A stretch of DNA of 5,545 nt from Synergistaceae bacterium (GTDB taxonomy: Bacteria > Synergistota > Synergistia > Synergistales > Aminobacteriaceae): contig JAITPZ010000037.1 in assembly GCA_031289165.1 (NCBI GenBank), positions 1 through 5,545 on the forward strand, given 5' to 3'. The notes beneath the pieces were generated by a model. That model was not told the origin of the DNA. It did not search any database and worked only from the letters and a program-made list of their open reading frames with translations. Positions 5,000 to 5,545 of this stretch are shown in pieces. A program made the translations under genes and the position numbers. How positions within the stretch are numbered: position 1 is the first letter of the stretch; every line of letters begins with the position of its first letter.

Positions 5000-5545
5000 T
5001 TGAGAAAATCTTTCAACAGATATTATCAGGCTTTGTTTATTGGCGTGTTTCTGGTGCCGGGATTTGAGATGTTCCTAGCGCCTCCCGTCTCTGCCGAACC
5101 TGCTGTGGAATGGGAGCGCGCTTACGGTGGGCGCAATGTCGATGAGGCTCATGCCATCCAACAGACCCGCGATGGCGGCTACATTGTCGCGGGAGGTTCA
5201 AAAAGCAGGAACGCGGATGCGTCTCAAAACCACGGACTTATAGATTTCTGGGTCATCAAACTGAAGGAAGACGGAACTCTGGAATGGGAGAAATCTCTGG
5301 GTGGTTCGAAAGACGACGTTGCCGAGTCGATTGGGCAGATGACCGACGGGGGATATATCGTCGCGGGATACTCTGAAAGCAATGACGGAGACGTTTCCGG
5401 CAATCACGGCAACCGCGATTTCTGGGTCGTCAAACTGAGCGCGGAGGGGAACATGGAGTGGCAGAGATCTCTGGGGGGCGAAGGGCAGGATCATGCTTAC
5501 TCCGTCCAACAGACGACCGCCGGGGGATATGTTGTGGCGGGATCC
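5000..5545 (+). CDS. Secreted 58-residue-repeat (predicted beta-propeller) protein, 5' part
   Basis: This gene runs off the window; 182 residues are visible. The start is TTG at 5000, preceded by GGAGGTG (4987-4993) at six- to eight-base spacing. The N-terminus is a signal peptide: basic MRKSFNR, a hydrophobic stretch (11-30), and a VSA cleavage site after A32. The mature protein is built of tandem repeats with an exact 58-residue period, beginning at W38, W96 and W154. Each contains W-[EQ]-[KR]-[SA]-x-GG near the start, a QQT-DGGYIVAG-like core, and DFWV[IV]KL in the two complete copies. Proteins with such repeats, common in Bacteroidota, spirochaetes and Synergistota, are predicted surface or secreted beta-propellers. 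A complete propeller would need several more blades beyond the window edge. The ligand and role are unknown. Whether it shares a transcript with the upstream gene is unclear (161-base gap). Confidence 0.82.
   Translation, partial: MRKSFNRYYQALFIGVFLVPGFEMFLAPPVSAEPAVEWERAYGGRNVDEAHAIQQTRDGGYIVAGGSKSRNADASQNHGLIDFWVIKLKEDGTLEWEKSLGGSKDDVAESIGQMTDGGYIVAGYSESNDGDVSGNHGNRDFWVVKLSAEGNMEWQRSLGGEGQDHAYSVQQTTAGGYVVAGS

Noticed and set aside
5198..5509. Minus-strand open frame opposite the repeat protein
   Set aside because: Its apparent internal repetition mirrors the 58-residue repeats of the sense gene.
5540..5545. GGATCC at the very end of the window as a cloning boundary
   Set aside because: The same hexamer also occurs internally near 1195 and 2139, so the end position is probably coincidence.

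Overview
The window is GC-rich bacterial chromosome with compact genes, good Shine-Dalgarno sites and heavy use of GTG and TTG starts: five of seven genes do not begin with ATG. The gene content is a yebC-ruvC-ruvA cluster, a MoeA-like protein with a C-terminal cysteine cluster, a EutT-type cobalamin adenosyltransferase and a secreted 58-residue-repeat protein. This suggests an anaerobic bacterium, possibly Synergistota or a clostridial or deltaproteobacterial relative. That assignment is inference; no marker here settles it.

Layout. Positions 21-2006 (minus strand) hold yebC, ruvC and ruvA in transcription order. A hairpin followed by a T-rich tract lies at the 3' end of ruvA. A GAACGCGCGTTC palindrome, matching the Gram-positive LexA (SOS) operator pattern, lies in the yebC leader. 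Positions 2181-2285 are copy 1 of a 105-bp AT-rich repeat. Positions 2363-3385 (plus) encode a molybdopterin-binding (MoeA-like) protein. It converges on a secreted beta/gamma-crystallin protein at 3470-3892 (minus), with a terminator hairpin between them. Positions 4071-4175 are copy 2 of the repeat, inverted relative to copy 1, about 87% identical and without gaps. Positions 4287-4838 (plus) encode the cobalamin adenosyltransferase. A short stretch with a strong hairpin and a protein-like frame follows. From 5000 to the window end runs the 5' part of a secreted repeat protein that starts at TTG.

How the parts relate. RuvA and RuvC act at Holliday junctions, and YebC is commonly encoded beside ruvC. 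The possible LexA site would tie this operon to DNA damage. The MoeA-like protein and the adenosyltransferase both belong to cofactor metabolism (molybdopterin and adenosylcobalamin), but they sit in separate transcription units and need not work together. The crystallin-like and repeat proteins are both predicted to be exported.

The most unusual feature is the pair of inverted 105-bp repeats. Each lies in a divergent intergenic region, and together they bracket the MoeA-like/crystallin pair. They look like a small non-autonomous mobile element with TATAGTG/CACTATA ends. I found no CRISPR array, tRNA, rRNA, transposase gene or recognisable riboswitch, and no clear new defence or enzyme system.
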